Part shown: piece after piece, positions 39,113-48,959 of the stretch
Numbering within the stretch: the stretch's first letter is position 1
Layout: every line of letters begins with the position of its first letter
Assembly (NCBI GenBank): GCA_022009915.1
Contig: CP091730.1
Location: 1,054,001 to 1,118,000 of the forward strand
DNA: 64,000 nt
Source: Alistipes putredinis
Lineage (GTDB): Bacteria; Bacteroidota; Bacteroidia; Bacteroidales; Rikenellaceae
Reading direction: 5' to 3'
The notes under the pieces: generated by a model
The model's input: the letters and a program-made list of their open reading frames with translations, nothing else
Told to the model about the DNA's origin: nothing
Database searches by the model: none
Program-made: the position numbers and the translations under genes

Positions 39113-40025
39113 CTAAGAGAGTTTGCGGACCAGCAGTTCCACGAGCATCTGGGCTCCTCGGCTCTGCGGGTTCCAGTCGTAATTGTCGTTTATGTACAGC
39201 AGCGCGTCGTCGAGCGAGGTGAACTCTTCCAGAGCGGAAATTGCGGTGTCGAAAGCCGCCGCATCGCCCCCGAAAAGGTCGCGTATCATCAGAAAACGGT
39301 CGTTCAGACCTATCGCCCCGCGAATCGAAGTTGTGTCGGCCGACGCTATTTTTTCGGCCATGTCGCGGCCGGCGCTGCCTTGCAGTGCGTCGCCTAATGT
39401 CGGTCCCTGACTGATTACGTCTCCCAAAACTTTGGTCTGCTGAACCCCGACAACCGGCTGCGCTTGGACGGCGGCCGGTTTTTCCTCCTTTTTCTCCTCT
39501 TCCTGTAAAGGTGTCTCCGGCTGCTTCGGAGTGCTTATTGTCGTCTCGCCGTAAAGCGAACGGATGACACTGCGGTCTACCGGACGTTTTATCGTATATT
39601 CCGGCTGCGGCTCGTCTGTATGGGCGGCCTCCGTTTCGGGCTGCACGACGGGTTCCGCCGTCGTGGTCTCGGGTTGCGGAACCGCCGCTTCGCTCTGCTG
39701 AGCGGTTTGCTCCTGCTGCATGGCCGGCTGCGGATTCTCCTGCGGCTCCGGCTCCGTCGTTTCTATCTCAGGCGACGGAGTCTCGACCTCGGCCGGAGTT
39801 TCGTCTTCCGAAACGTGCGCCTGCTGCGGCTCTGCGTCAGGTGCTGCTGCGGGGCACATGCATGGCTGCTCGGGTGCGGCGGCCGCGCTGTATTTTTATT
39901 TCGGTGTACAGACGTCCGAGAAGGGTTATCGCTATGTCGCGCTCTATTTCGGGTACTGCACCGTTCCAACTGTCGGTTATTTTTCTGAGCAGCTCTATGT
40001 CCGCCCGTATGTTTTCTGTGTTCAT
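39113..40025 (-). CDS. Conserved Bacteroidota protein with Pro/Glu/Gln-rich linker
   Basis: ~304 residues. Starts MNTENIRADIELLRKITDSW (ATG 40025), a helical head of ~45 residues. One frame break lies near 39890. Then ~140 residues very rich in Pro, Glu, Gln and Thr (disordered), and a compact C-terminal domain: GPTLGDALQGSAGRDMAEKI, RGAIGLNDRFLMIRDLFGGD and ENYDWNPQSRGAQMLVELLV-like end. This C-terminal block is widespread in Bacteroidales next to rsmI/lysA-type genes; its function is unknown. Confidence 0.78.
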
Positions 40026-40033
40026 GTTCGTTC

Positions 40034-40709
40034 TTATTTTATGCCTCGTTTGGCTTCCATGAGAATGGTGAATGCGCGGTGTATGTCGCTGTCGCCGACC
40101 ACTACCGTAAATTCGTTGGTCGTGCTGATGACCTCGGTTATGTTGATGTTGTCCCAAGCCAGCTCCTTGAATATATAGTAGTAGACGCCCGGACATATAG
40201 CGTTTTCAGCCGGCAGCTTTATGGTTATCGACGAGAGTTCCTCGCTTCGCGTCAGAAGTTTTTCGGGGGCGAAAATCCTTTCCACGGTGTCGGAAATTGA
40301 GTTGCTGACCACGAGCGTTGTTTCGTATATGCCCTGCGAGAAGGTGCAGAACAGGTCGGCACCCGATTTGGCGTCGTGAATCTCGCGCAGCAGCGCCTCC
40401 TGACGCGAGTAGAGCTGCGGCGAATTGGCATAGGTGAAATCCGTCAGATTGGAACGCACTATTATGTCGCCGATGTTCTCGATTACGCGCTTGAATTTTA
40501 TGGTCGAAGTTATTTCCAGACGCGGTACGAGCCTGTTGAGGGCCATAATGACCGCACTTTCGTTCACCGGTTTGCCTATTTTGAGCCTCCACCTCCGGCT
40601 TAATCTGGCGGGCGAGTGCCGAAAGGTTTATCAGCCCTTCGATAAGGGCGCCTTCCAGAAACGGTTTCTTCTTGATTACCTCCTCCACTATGTTGGGAAT
40701 AGTAAGCAT
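40034..40709 (-). CDS. ACT-domain protein, putative amino-acid-responsive regulator
   Basis: ~224 residues from the ATG at 40709 (MLTIPNIVEEVIKKKPFLEG); one frame break near 40590. The N-terminal half is helical and resembles a winged helix (ALIEGLINLSALARQI; VNESAVIMALNRLVPRLE). The C-terminal half carries two ACT-like repeats (LSSITIKLPAENAICPGVYY; AWDNINITEVISTTNEFTVV), as in the regulatory part of aspartate kinases. It is divergent from lysA, so control of, or response to, lysine synthesis is an inference from position. Confidence 0.72.
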
Positions 40710-40843
40710 GTCTGTTTTTATATTTTTAGGTACGTTTGTCTTAGTTTGTTCAAATATACACCGAGTGATGTGTAATTTTTCCACTCCGACGTAATTTCTT
40801 GCAAAAAAACACAAAATATATATAAGAAACAAACCGAAGGATA

Positions 40844-40851
40844 TATTTTTG
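40844..40851 (+). promoter_or_regulatory. -7 promoter box for lysA
   Basis: TATTTTTG (TAnnTTTG) 57 bases before the lysA start, in the divergent gap with the ACT-domain gene. Confidence 0.45.
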
Positions 40852-40908
40852 CGTCATAAATATAACATTTTGTTATTTTAATCGCATTGTAGAAAATTTC
40901 GATTCATT

Positions 40909-42069
40909 ATGTTGAGCAGAAACATAAAGTCCGAACTCGCGGATTTGCCCACTCCTTTCTATCTGTACGACATGGAGCTGCTTCGAAGAACGCTCGAAGA
41001 GGTTTCGACCCAGAGCAGCCGTTACGGCTACAAGGTGCATTATGCTGTCAAGGCCAATTTCGACCGGAGAATCGTTTCCGAAATAGGGAAGTGGGGACTG
41101 GGCATAGATTGCGTGAGCGGCGGCGAGCTGGCTTTGGTGCGCGAATTGGGATTCGCGGCAGGCGACGTGGTGTATGCCGGCGTGGGCAAGAGCGACGAGG
41201 AGATACGCTATGCCATACGCGAGGGCATCTGCGCCTTCAACTGCGAGTCTCGGCAGGAGTTGCAGGTCATAGACGCTCTGGCTGCCGAAACCGGACTTCG
41301 CGCCCGCGTCGCTCTGAGGGTCAATCCCGACGTGGACCCGCATACGCACCGGCATATCTCGACCGGACACGCCGACAGCAAATTCGGCATCTCCTACAAG
41401 GAGATAGACCGCATACTTCCCGAACTGGCTTCATATAAGAATGTGGACGTAGTGGGGCTCCACTTCCATGTCGGTTCGCAGATTTGCGACATGCGCATCT
41501 TCGAGTTTTTCTGCCGCCGCGTCAATACTCTTGTCGAGTGGTTCCGCGAGCATGGCCTGACCGACATCAGGTACCTCAACATGGGCGGCGGACTCGGCAT
41601 AAACTACGACAACCCCGAAGCGCAGCCCATACCCGATTTCGAGAGCTACTTCGCCGTTTTCGACAGGTTCCTGAATGTTCCGCAAGGGGCCGAAGTGCAC
41701 TTCGAACTCGGACGTGCCATAGTGGGGCAGTGCTGCGAACTCGTTTCCCGCGTGCTGTTCAACAAGGTGAATGCCGCGGGAAACAATGTCGCGGTGGTAG
41801 ATGCGAGCATGGCCGAGCTAATACGTCCCGCGCTGTACGGCGCTTTCCACTCTATCGAGAACCTCGATGCGCGTCAGGGCGATGCCGTTTTGCCGTATAC
41901 TGTGGCGGGAACCGTCTGCGAGTCGTCGGACATCTTCGCACAGGGACGCGAACTGCCGCGACTGCACCGTTCGGACATGGTGTCGATAAAATCGGCCGGA
42001 GCATACGGCATGTCCATGGCCTCGCGCTATAATCTGCATGCGGCCCCCCGTTCCGTATATTACGGATAG
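40909..42069 (+). CDS. lysA: Diaminopimelate decarboxylase
   Basis: Intact, 386 residues. PLP-dependent fold III enzyme making L-lysine from meso-diaminopimelate. PLP Lys in KVHYAVKANFDRRI (residue ~49). Then IDCVSGGELALVRELGF, the His of VVGLHFHVGSQICDM, the phosphate loop LNMGGGLGINYD, HFELGRAIVGQCCELVSRVL, and the Cys/Glu site VAGTVCESSDIFAQGRELPR. C-terminal AYGMSMASRYNLHAAPRSVY. The usual EPGR before IVGQ is ELGR here. Stands alone opposite an ACT regulator gene. Confidence 0.95.
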   Translation: MLSRNIKSELADLPTPFYLYDMELLRRTLEEVSTQSSRYGYKVHYAVKANFDRRIVSEIGKWGLGIDCVSGGELALVRELGFAAGDVVYAGVGKSDEEIRYAIREGICAFNCESRQELQVIDALAAETGLRARVALRVNPDVDPHTHRHISTGHADSKFGISYKEIDRILPELASYKNVDVVGLHFHVGSQICDMRIFEFFCRRVNTLVEWFREHGLTDIRYLNMGGGLGINYDNPEAQPIPDFESYFAVFDRFLNVPQGAEVHFELGRAIVGQCCELVSRVLFNKVNAAGNNVAVVDASMAELIRPALYGAFHSIENLDARQGDAVLPYTVAGTVCESSDIFAQGRELPRLHRSDMVSIKSAGAYGMSMASRYNLHAAPRSVYYG

Positions 42070-42228
42070 AACGCACCGTTTCCCAGCCCCGCGTCTTCGC
42101 AGTGCGGTCTTTCCGACTTTCACATTGCTCCTGCCGCCGGCATCTCTGCTCGGAGGACAAATGCTCCGAGAGATGAATGAGGAACGCAGCCGAAAAGAAA
42201 ACCGGCCGGTGGGGCGGAACGTGAAAAT

Positions 42229-42262
42229 GAAACGGCTGCGGAAGTTCCCCTCCCGCAGCCGC
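42229..42262 (-). terminator. Probable terminator of the cupin gene
   Basis: CGGCTGCGG / CCGCAGCCG 9-bp perfect stem, followed on the minus strand by a T-rich stretch (GTTTCATTTT). Could also serve lysA on the other strand. Confidence 0.5.
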
Positions 42263-42299
42263 ATAAAACCGGCGATTGGCTCGAAAAAATGCCGCTTAC

Positions 42300-42750
42300 C
42301 TACCATGTAACTTTTTCGTTCAGGATGTTTCCGTCTTGTGCATCCTCGGCAGTGAACGTTCCGCCCTTGTACTGTACGCATAGCATGACGAGAGGCGCGT
42401 CTCCATTGTTGCGCACGGAGCGTTTGCCTTCCGGAGCGACCCGGACCACCGTCCCCTCGGATACCGGAAAAATTTTGCCGTCTACCTGAAACTCGCCGTT
42501 TCCGGCAAGGAAGAAATACAGTTCCTCATGGTTCTTATGGGTGTGAAGGAATCCCGTTTCCGTACCAGCCGGAAACGATTGGAATGAAAAACTCTCCGCC
42601 GGTGGCATTTACCGCCGCACCGCCGAATACCTTTCCGGGAATCTCGATTCCGGGGCCGAGCGACAGGATATAGTCGCCGATCTCGCTTAGTTTGCCTACG
42701 CTTGCCGCACTGAAATTCTTTGCCGAAGCAATGCTTTTAATCTGTTTCAT
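42300..42750 (-). CDS. Cupin-domain protein
   Basis: ~149 residues from the ATG at 42750; one frame break near 42590. Single cupin barrel with motif 1 GFLHTHKNHEELYFFLAGNG (His-x-His, Glu) and motif 2 PLVMLCVQYKGGTF, so a metal-binding small-molecule or isomerase-type fold. Expressed divergently from an HxlR regulator 215 bases away, which probably controls it. Substrate unknown. Confidence 0.83.
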
Positions 42751-42926
42751 GACAATCGAATGTTTGTTTTATGAATTGTGACGCAAAGCTATTTCCTTTT
42801 CTTTGATTTAACAATAAGTTTCTTGAAAGTCAGATGGTTACCGCGAAGAAACTATTGCTGAAAAATTAGCGTTTACCTAAATCGAATTCGTCGCGATTTT
42901 TTTTAGGTACTTTCGTCGGATTGGCT

Positions 42927-42934
42927 TACTTTTG
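42927..42934 (+). promoter_or_regulatory. -7 promoter box for the HxlR regulator
   Basis: TACTTTTG (TAnnTTTG), 31 bases before the ATG at 42965, in the gap shared with the divergent cupin gene. Confidence 0.5.
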
Positions 42935-42964
42935 TATCCGAATGCCGTTATATGTCCGTACTAT

Positions 42965-43330
42965 ATGAAAAACGCAAGAGAAGACGAACGTTTATTTCCG
43001 GAATGTCCCATACGCCACGTATTGTCGCGCATCGGCGACAAATGGTCGCTTCTGGTGCTTTATACGCTGCATGAAAGCCGTGACGCGATGCGTTTCAATG
43101 CCCTGCGCCGCGTCATTCCCGACATATCGCAAAAGATGCTTGCGAAGACATTGCGCACGCTGGAAGAGGACGGCCTGCTCCGAAGGGAAATCTACGCGGA
43201 GGTGCCGCCGCGCGTCGAGTATTCGCTGACCGGCAGGGCATTGTCTCTGATTCCGCATGTGGATGCGCTAATTCTCTGGGCAAAGGAGAATATGGCGGCG
43301 ATATTGAAGGACCGGAACGGGAGTGCTTGA
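42965..43330 (+). CDS. HxlR-family transcriptional regulator
   Basis: Intact, 121 residues from the ATG at 42965, preferred over the upstream in-frame start at 42932 because family members begin shortly before the Cys. Winged helix: ECPIRHVLSRIGDKWSLLVL, FNALRRVIPDISQKMLAKTL, LEEDGLLRREIYAEVPPRVE, YSLTGRALSLIPHVDALILW. The conserved Cys near residue 15 is often redox- or aldehyde-sensing in this family. Probably controls the divergent cupin gene. Confidence 0.9.
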   Translation: MKNAREDERLFPECPIRHVLSRIGDKWSLLVLYTLHESRDAMRFNALRRVIPDISQKMLAKTLRTLEEDGLLRREIYAEVPPRVEYSLTGRALSLIPHVDALILWAKENMAAILKDRNGSA

Positions 43331-43549
43331 TGCGAGCGGCGCTTTACATTAGCCGCATCGTTTCTTGTGCCGCAGTTTTCCGGCAATGCTGCGATTCACC
43401 TGCACATATATTGGCGCCGATATGGCCGATATGAATGCGCCATGCGTCATTTTGAATTGGCGTGAATGCAGCCTTTCGAATTTTCGAAAAATGATTCATA
43501 GGCGCTGCCGGATGCCGTTAAGGGCCTTTACCGTCAATATAAAACAAAA

Positions 43550-43577
43550 TATCGGTTCGCCTTTTGGTGAACCGATA
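43550..43577 (-). terminator. Hairpin, probable terminator of the small lipoprotein gene
   Basis: 12-bp stem TATCGGTTCGCC / GGTGAACCGATA (one G-T pair on one strand) with a TTTT loop. On the minus strand it leads into ATTTTGTTTTA, a broken T run. Confidence 0.5.
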
Positions 43578-43611
43578 CTTCGTTAAATTATTTTTGCAAG
43601 CAGTTGGCCTC

Positions 43612-44117
43612 CTAATGCTCCTGTTGAATATGGCTCGGGGCCTTGCTGCCGTCGCGGCCTAAACGCACGCGAAAAATATTCGCTGCCCCGTCTATTTTGG
43701 CCTCGACGGAAAAAGGCTGAGGGCGAAATTGCCGGCGGAGTAACCGCCCGTAAACGTATATATGAATCCGTCTGCTGTCTTCCGGTATATTTCCGAACCT
43801 TCGCCGGCCTTGGTGAATCCGGCCGGTATGAACTTGGCATAGTATGTCGTTGCTACGTCCTCGGCGCATTTGTAGTCGAAGAATGTCATGGTCTTCATGT
43901 CGCTGCCGAGTTCGCTGTAACGGCAGTTCTCGACTTCTCCGTCAAATACCGGAAATCCTTCGAGGAAAGGATACTTATCTACGAGCGAAGCCCAATTCTT
44001 GTCCGATGGACGATCCGTATCGCCGCCTCCCGAATTGTCTCCCTGAACTCTCCTTACCGCAGCCGCATACAAGCATCATTGCGGCGAATGCGAATGCAAA
44101 AAAGAAATTTTTTTCAT
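43612..44117 (-). CDS. Small secreted lipoprotein, unknown
   Basis: ~166 residues. From the ATG at 44117, corrected for errors in the T/A runs and near 44045, it begins with a lipoprotein signal (FAFAFAAMMLVCGCGKE). It continues GGGDTDRPSDKNWASLVDKY, VENCRYSELGSDMKTMTFFD and YAKFIPAGFTKAGEGSEIYR. An extra A near 43711 creates an early stop at 43692; the other frame continues VEAKIDGAANIFRVRLGRDG and ends at 43612. No known domain recognised. A -7 box lies 18 bases upstream. Confidence 0.65.
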
Positions 44118-44134
44118 GATTATTGAATTTTCCC

Positions 44135-44142
44135 GCAAATAT
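44135..44142 (-). promoter_or_regulatory. -7 promoter box of the small lipoprotein gene
   Basis: Minus strand reads TATATTTG, 18 bases before the start codon at 44117. Confidence 0.5.
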
Positions 44143-44326
44143 AATACCCCCTGAAATATCCAAAAACAATTCCTGAAAAATACACCGATTGCCGAAATTC
44201 GAGCTCTTAGGCTCTTCTTTGTTTTTCGCACTCCTTCTTATTATAGAGGCTAATTTGCCGCTTCACCGGATGGATAACTGAATATCCCATGCCTGTCCCG
44301 GACTGATTCCAAAACAAAACCGGCCA

Positions 44327-44357
44327 CAAAAAAGGCGATGGAATACCCATCGCCTTG
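44327..44357 (-). terminator. Terminator of the DUF2795-like gene
   Basis: AAGGCGATGG / CCCATCGCCTT stem with a short ATA loop, followed on the minus strand by six Ts. It lies about 50 bases beyond the stop at 44406. Confidence 0.8.
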
Positions 44358-44405
44358 CTTCTGAATTATTGAAAAATAGATGAATAAATCTACAAAAATA
44401 AGGTC

Positions 44406-44629
44406 TTAATACTCCTCTTCGTTGAAGAAGAAGTCGTCTTTGCTGGGGTAGTCGGGCCAGATGTCTTCTATGCTTTCGTAGATATCTCCTTCGTCTTCTA
44501 TTTCTTCCAGATTTTTCGATGACTTCGAGCAGGGCTCCGGAGCGGACCGCATAGTCTATCAGTTCTTCTTTGGTTGCCGGCCAAGGTGCGTCTTCGAGTC
44601 TTCGAGGCCAGTTCGAGTGTCCAATACAT
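44406..44629 (-). CDS. Small acidic protein, DUF2795-like
   Basis: A gene hidden by two single-base errors (near 44600 and 44516). Reading through gives ~73 residues: MYWTLELASK, LEDAPWPATKEELIDYAVRS, GAPLEVIENL, then an acidic end (EIEDEGDIYESIEDIWPDYP; DDFFFNEEEY). This short acidic protein is highly conserved across Bacteroidales and falls in or near DUF2795. Function unknown. It ends before a strong terminator. Confidence 0.75.
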
Positions 44630-44642
44630 AGCTTTAATATTT

Positions 44643-45273
44643 TTAATGTTTCGAAACTGTTATCGAAAAATTAACAAGGCGCAGAAATAAACAAAAAAAT
44701 AAATAATCAAAAATTTTTGCGGCCCTTTCCATAAAATTTCCTTTTACGTCGTATGTCTTTACCAGCGTGCGACCCAGAACGTACAGCCAGTCCGACAGAC
44801 GGTTGAGGTACTTTACGGCATTTCGGGCATTCGGCAAAAGGGGCAGGGCTTCAACTGCACGCCTTTCTGCGCGTCTGCACACCGTGCGGCAGACGTGGCA
44901 TTGCGAGACCAGAGTATTGCCTCCCGCAATGGTGAAATTCGCTATTTTAGGGAAGCTGTGCGCTCATCTCGTCCATTTGCCTTTATAAAAGTTCGATGCT
45001 CTGCTGCGGGATGTCGGCTACTTTCGTCTGCGCACCTTCGCCTGCGGCCAGTGCGGCTTCGACGCTCATGAGTATTTGAAGTATGTCGCACAGCGGAGCG
45101 ATGTGCGGCGAGTCGGGCGTGCGCTCCCGCAGCATGTCGCAAAGCAGGGCTGTGTGCGCGGACAATTCGTCCACCGTGCCGTAAGCCTCGACGCGCACGT
45201 CGTACTTGGGTACGCGTTGTCCGCCTATCAGTGCGGTGGTGCCGTCGTCGCCGGTTTTCGTGTATACTCCCAT
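44643..45273 (-). CDS. Cob(I)alamin adenosyltransferase (PduO type)
   Basis: Makes adenosylcobalamin from cob(I)alamin and ATP. Starts MGVYTKTGDDGTTALIGGQR (the ATP-binding TKTGDDGTT signature), then VEAYGTVDELSAHTALLCDM. One frame break near 44985, then NFTIAGGNTLVSQCHVCRTV, CRRAERRAVEAL and NAVKYLNRLSDWLYVLGR. The last ~25 residues of the visible frame look wrong; a second error near 44745 would give an end like KEILWKGPQKF, with a stop at 44660. Supplies the cofactor used by the MeaB/mutase system. Confidence 0.9.
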
Positions 45274-45280
45274 GCGTGTT

Positions 45281-45815
45281 TTACAGTTTGAAGTGTTGTT
45301 TGGGAAGTTTGTCGTGGTAGAACAGCAGCATGAATCCGCGGTTGTCCACGCTGGTATGCCTGTGCCGTTTGACCATTTGCCTGCACATGCGGTTGCGCGT
45401 GCGGCTGAAATTCGGATCGAGCAGGCAAATCGTGCTTTCGGTCTTCTCGGCCTTTTTCGGCGAGAGCCTCGGTCGATTCCTGCGGGTAGTTTCTGGTTAC
45501 CAGACACAGCGTTTGTCCGGTGAGGTCTATTCGGTCGCTCGGCTCGTCGGCTATGACATAGTTTTTATAGGCGCAGAAGTTCATCATGTTCTGCAATTGT
45601 CGTGCCCTGCGCTGCGAGACGCCGCGGGACAGGAGCGCTTCGTAGAGCTCGGTGTCGCTGCCGGTGATGTATTTGCACATGAATACGTTGCGGATAAGTC
45701 CGTAGACGAACGGCGAGTGCACGCCGAACCCGCGGTAGTGCTTTATGTGTGTAAGGCTCTTCCCATAGAGTACCGCATGTGCGACACGGCGTTTTATGCC
45801 TTTGGGTTTTAACAT
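45281..45815 (-). CDS. Conserved Bacteroidota protein of unknown function
   Basis: ~177 residues. Starts MLKPKGIKRRVAHAVLYGKS, then LTHIKHYRGFGVHSPFVYGL, typical of a Bacteroidales family with HSPFVY and LLSRGVSQRRARQLQNMMNF. After a frame break near 45440 comes the end VDNRGFMLLFYHDKLPKQHF, stop at 45281. Resembles fragments of class I methyltransferase-like proteins, but no SAM motif is visible. It sits between the flavoprotein and adenosyltransferase genes with short gaps (13 bases or less). Confidence 0.75.
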
Positions 45816-45828
45816 GTTGCGTATCGTG

Positions 45829-47113
45829 TTATTTTTCGTATCCTTTCAATTCGCCTGCGAGGTAGCCGGTCGAAAACGCTATTTGCAGGTTGTATCCTCC
45901 GGTCGAGGCGTCGAGGTCGAGCACTTCGCCCGCCAGATAGAGTCCCTTCACCTTTTTCGATTCCATGCTCTGCGCATCCACCTCGTCGGTGCTCACGCCG
46001 CCTGCCGTCACTATCGCGTTTTCGAACGGACAGTAGTCGGAAATCGGAAGCTCGAAATTCTTCATAGCATGCGCTGCCGCGAGCAAATCGTCGTCGGTCA
46101 GACGGCTTACGTAACGTCTGGTTTCGATTCCGATGCTGCGGGCGATGACGGCCACCATAGGGCGCGGCAGCACCTTGCGGAGCAGGTCGCCGAAAAACGC
46201 ATCCTCGGGCAGCTGGGCAATCTCGCGTTTCAGTCGGTCGCAAATCTGCTGCTCGGTAAGGGCCGGTTTGATGTCTATAAGCATCTCGACTTTTCTTCCG
46301 TCGATGAGCGCGTCCACCGCCTGCCCGCTCATTCTTAGCGTCACGGCGCCCTCCACTCCTCTCGGCGAAATGCTCAGTTCGCCGAATTCCGTCGCGGCAG
46401 GCTCCCCGTCTATGACCAGCGTCGCGTTTATGTTTTTGAGGAACGTCTTTTCCAGCAGCTTTATGTCGGGGTGCGATGTTTTTCAGCGGTACGAGCGCCG
46501 GCCGTACTTCGACTATGGTGTGCCCCAGCGCATTGGCCATGGCGTATCCGTCCCCCGTAGAGCCGGTAAGCGGATAGGAGGCTCCGCCGGTGGCGATTAT
46601 GACGTTGCGGGCATCGACCTTGCGGCGGAATCCGCGTCGGTTCGTGTATTCCACTCCGTATACCTGTCCTCCGACGGTCAGAATCCTTTCTACCTTGGTG
46701 TGGAACCATATCTCCACGCCGTTGTCACGGCACCAGTATACCAGCGCGTCGGCGATGTCCCACGCATTTCCGCTCTTGGGAAACACTCGGTCGCCCTGCT
46801 CGACTGCCAGTTTAACACCCATTCGTTCGAAGAATCTGAATACGGCCTTGTTGTTGAAATTGCGCAGCGCAGGCCGGAAAAACTCTACGTCGCCGCGTAT
46901 CTTTGCGAGGCACTCCTCCTCGGACCGCATGTTCGTTACGTTGCAGCGCCCCTTGCCCGATATGCGGACCTTGCGGCCGCCCTTCTCCATCTTTTCGATT
47001 AGCAGAACGCTGTATCCGTTCTTTGCGGCGCGGCCTGCGGCCATAAGCCCTGCGGCTCCTCCGCCGATGACCGCCACGTCGTAGATTTTCCGCTGTATAT
47101 CGGTTTGCTCCAT
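45829..47113 (-). CDS. BaiN/HI0933-family NAD(P)/FAD-dependent oxidoreductase
   Basis: ~428 residues. FAD-binding Rossmann motif VAVIGGGAAGLMAAGRAAKN at the N-terminus, KMEKGGRKVRISGKGRCNVT (family signature), then RNVIIATGGASYPLTGSTGD. A frame break near 46480 precedes ATEFGELSISPRGVEGAVTL. The C-terminal FAD-closing motif is LYLAGEVLDLDASTGGYNLQ, followed by IAFSTGYLAGELKGYEK. Family members include BaiN of bile acid metabolism and RNA-modifying RdsA-type proteins; the reaction here is uncertain. Confidence 0.88.
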
Positions 47114-47378
47114 TCGCTTAAAGTTTTAACCAAGAGACAAAGATAGCAATAAATGCGTAAGGTCGGCCCGCGCGGCGCTTTATTTACGACATTATCGTGC
47201 ATCTTCACGCATGTCGCGCTCTATAAATTATATGCGCAATCCGTATCCGGCAATCGTCCGGTCCGCTCTGCTCGGCAGGCGTTAAGGATATTGCTCGCGT
47301 CTATGACTGCTGACGTGCCGGAATCCAGCGGGCAGAGAAAAAGGATTGGGTGCGGCGCACTAATTGAAATCTTTTGCG
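47114..47378. other. Intergenic stretch before nusB
   Basis: ~265 bases between divergent genes with no gene or strong hairpin; only the nusB promoter at its right end is recognisable. Confidence 0.45.
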
Positions 47379-47386
47379 TACCTTTG
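47379..47386 (+). promoter_or_regulatory. -7 promoter box of the nusB operon
   Basis: TACCTTTG (TAnnTTTG), 41 bases before the nusB start. Confidence 0.5.
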
Positions 47387-47426
47387 CAGCCTGAAAACAA
47401 AAAAACAGGCTTACGAGGAAAAAAAT

Positions 47427-48372
47427 ATGTTGTCGCGCAGATTGTTGAGGATAAAAGTCGTAAAATCGCTTTACGCGTACCGCCAGAACGGGGAGGGGCC
47501 TATTGCTCCGGCCGTGAAGAATCTCGAATTCAGTATAGACAAGTCCTACGATTTGTATTTCCAGATGCTGTGGCTCATCGTGGATGTGGCCCGTTATGCC
47601 CGAGGCCGTCAGGAGATTGCCCGCCGCAAGCAGCTGCCCACGCCCGAGGACCTGAATCCCAACACCAAGTTCGTAGACAATGCCTTGATTGCCAGAATAG
47701 AGACCGACGACAAGATTTGCGCCTACATGGAAACCCGTTCGCTTGGCTGGACGCAGTATCCGGGACTCATAAAACATCTGTACGGCCGGCTCGTGGAAAG
47801 CGACTTCTACAAGGAGTACATGAACTCCGGAACGCACGGTTTTCGCGAGGACGTGAAGTTGGTGCGCCAGTTCTACTGCGCTCCGCTTGTCGAAGAGTGC
47901 GAACTGTTAGAAGATGTGTTGGAGGAGCAGTCGCTCATGTGGAACGACGATTTGGGGTTCGCTCTGACTATGGTCGTGCGCACGCTCGAAGACTGCCGCG
48001 CCTCGCAGGAGGATATTCCCGTTTTGCCGAAGTTCAAGTATCCGCAGGAGGATGCAGCTTTCGCACGCGATTTGCTCGCATTCGCCATAGAGGATTTCGA
48101 CGAGAACCTGAAACTCGTGGAACGCTTTACCGCCAACTGGGATGTGGAGCGCATCGCGTTTATAGACAACGTGATAATGTGCACGGCCATATCCGAAATG
48201 AAGCACTTCGACCAGATTCCGGTTCGCGTCACGCTGGACGAATATATCGAAATAGTCAAGTATTACAGTACCCCCGGCAGCAGTCTGTTCATAAACGGCA
48301 TTCTCGACAAGATTAAAAACTATCTTGTTCAGGGAGGGCATCGTCCGCAAGCAGGGACGCGGACTGCTCTAA
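47427..48372 (+). CDS. nusB: Transcription antitermination factor NusB
   Basis: Long Bacteroidota form, ~315 residues. Start at 47427 (MLSRRLLRIKVVKSLYAYRQ) rather than the open frame further upstream. An N-terminal extension with EFSIDKSYDLYFQMLWLIVD precedes the NusB helical domain at the end: FARDLLAFAIEDFDENLKLV, ANWDVERIAFIDNVIMCTAI and VTLDEYIEIVKYYSTPGSSL. A single-base error near 48335 hides the true tail, EGIVRKQGRGLL, with stop at 48370-48372. Operon nusB - DUF1573 gene (5 bases apart) - yajC. Confidence 0.93.
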
Positions 48373-48376
48373 GTCG

Positions 48377-48790
48377 ATGAGACGTATTTTCCATATGGCA
48401 GTCGTAGCGCTTCTTGCTTTCGGCTGTGCATCCCGCAGTCAGAAACCGGCACCGGTGACGAATCGTGTAATCGAAATCGGCGCATTGTCCGGACGGGCGT
48501 CGTCGGATACGCTTCGTCTGGGTGTGCTGCATGCCGGCGAGACGGTGGTGCAGAACATGGATATTCTCAATGCGGGCGACGTTCCGGCTGTCGTGACGCG
48601 CACGGAGTGCGGTTGCGCATGCCTGAGCCTCGAACTGGACTATTCGCCGCTCGGACCGCAGGAGCGCCGGACAATGAAGCTGACTTTCGACACCGGCGGC
48701 CTTTACGGCACAGTGCTCCGCAGGGCTGATATTTACGTGGCCGGAGAGCCGAAACCCTACGGACTATGGATAGAGGCCGATGTGAGGTAG
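48377..48790 (+). CDS. DUF1573-family lipoprotein
   Basis: Intact, 137 residues. Lipoprotein signal with lipobox near residue 17 (VALLAFGCAS). Then an Ig-like beta sandwich of the DUF1573/ASH type: GVLHAGETVVQNMDILNAGD, the conserved TECGCACLSLEL, and GPQERRTMKLTFDTGGLYGT. Function unknown; these often sit with nusB/yajC in Bacteroidales. It is tightly downstream of nusB. Confidence 0.85.
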   Translation: MRRIFHMAVVALLAFGCASRSQKPAPVTNRVIEIGALSGRASSDTLRLGVLHAGETVVQNMDILNAGDVPAVVTRTECGCACLSLELDYSPLGPQERRTMKLTFDTGGLYGTVLRRADIYVAGEPKPYGLWIEADVR

Positions 48791-48885
48791 GCCTCGGTTC
48801 GGATTTTGCATGCGGCATTTCCCGGCACCCAGCGGCATGAATTCGGGCATGTACGTGCAATAAATGTTTTTCGGGCGTCGAAGCA

Positions 48886-48916
48886 TTGGCAGTGCGCGAT
48901 TTATTTTGTATGTTTG
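48886..48916 (+). promoter_or_regulatory. Bacteroidota promoter of yajC
   Basis: TTG at 48886-48888 and TATGTTTG (TAnnTTTG) at 48909-48916, spaced 20 bases, 43 bases before the yajC start. Confidence 0.62.
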
Positions 48917-48959
48917 TGCTGTGTATTTTAATCAAGGGAAAATTTAACTTTACAAGATT

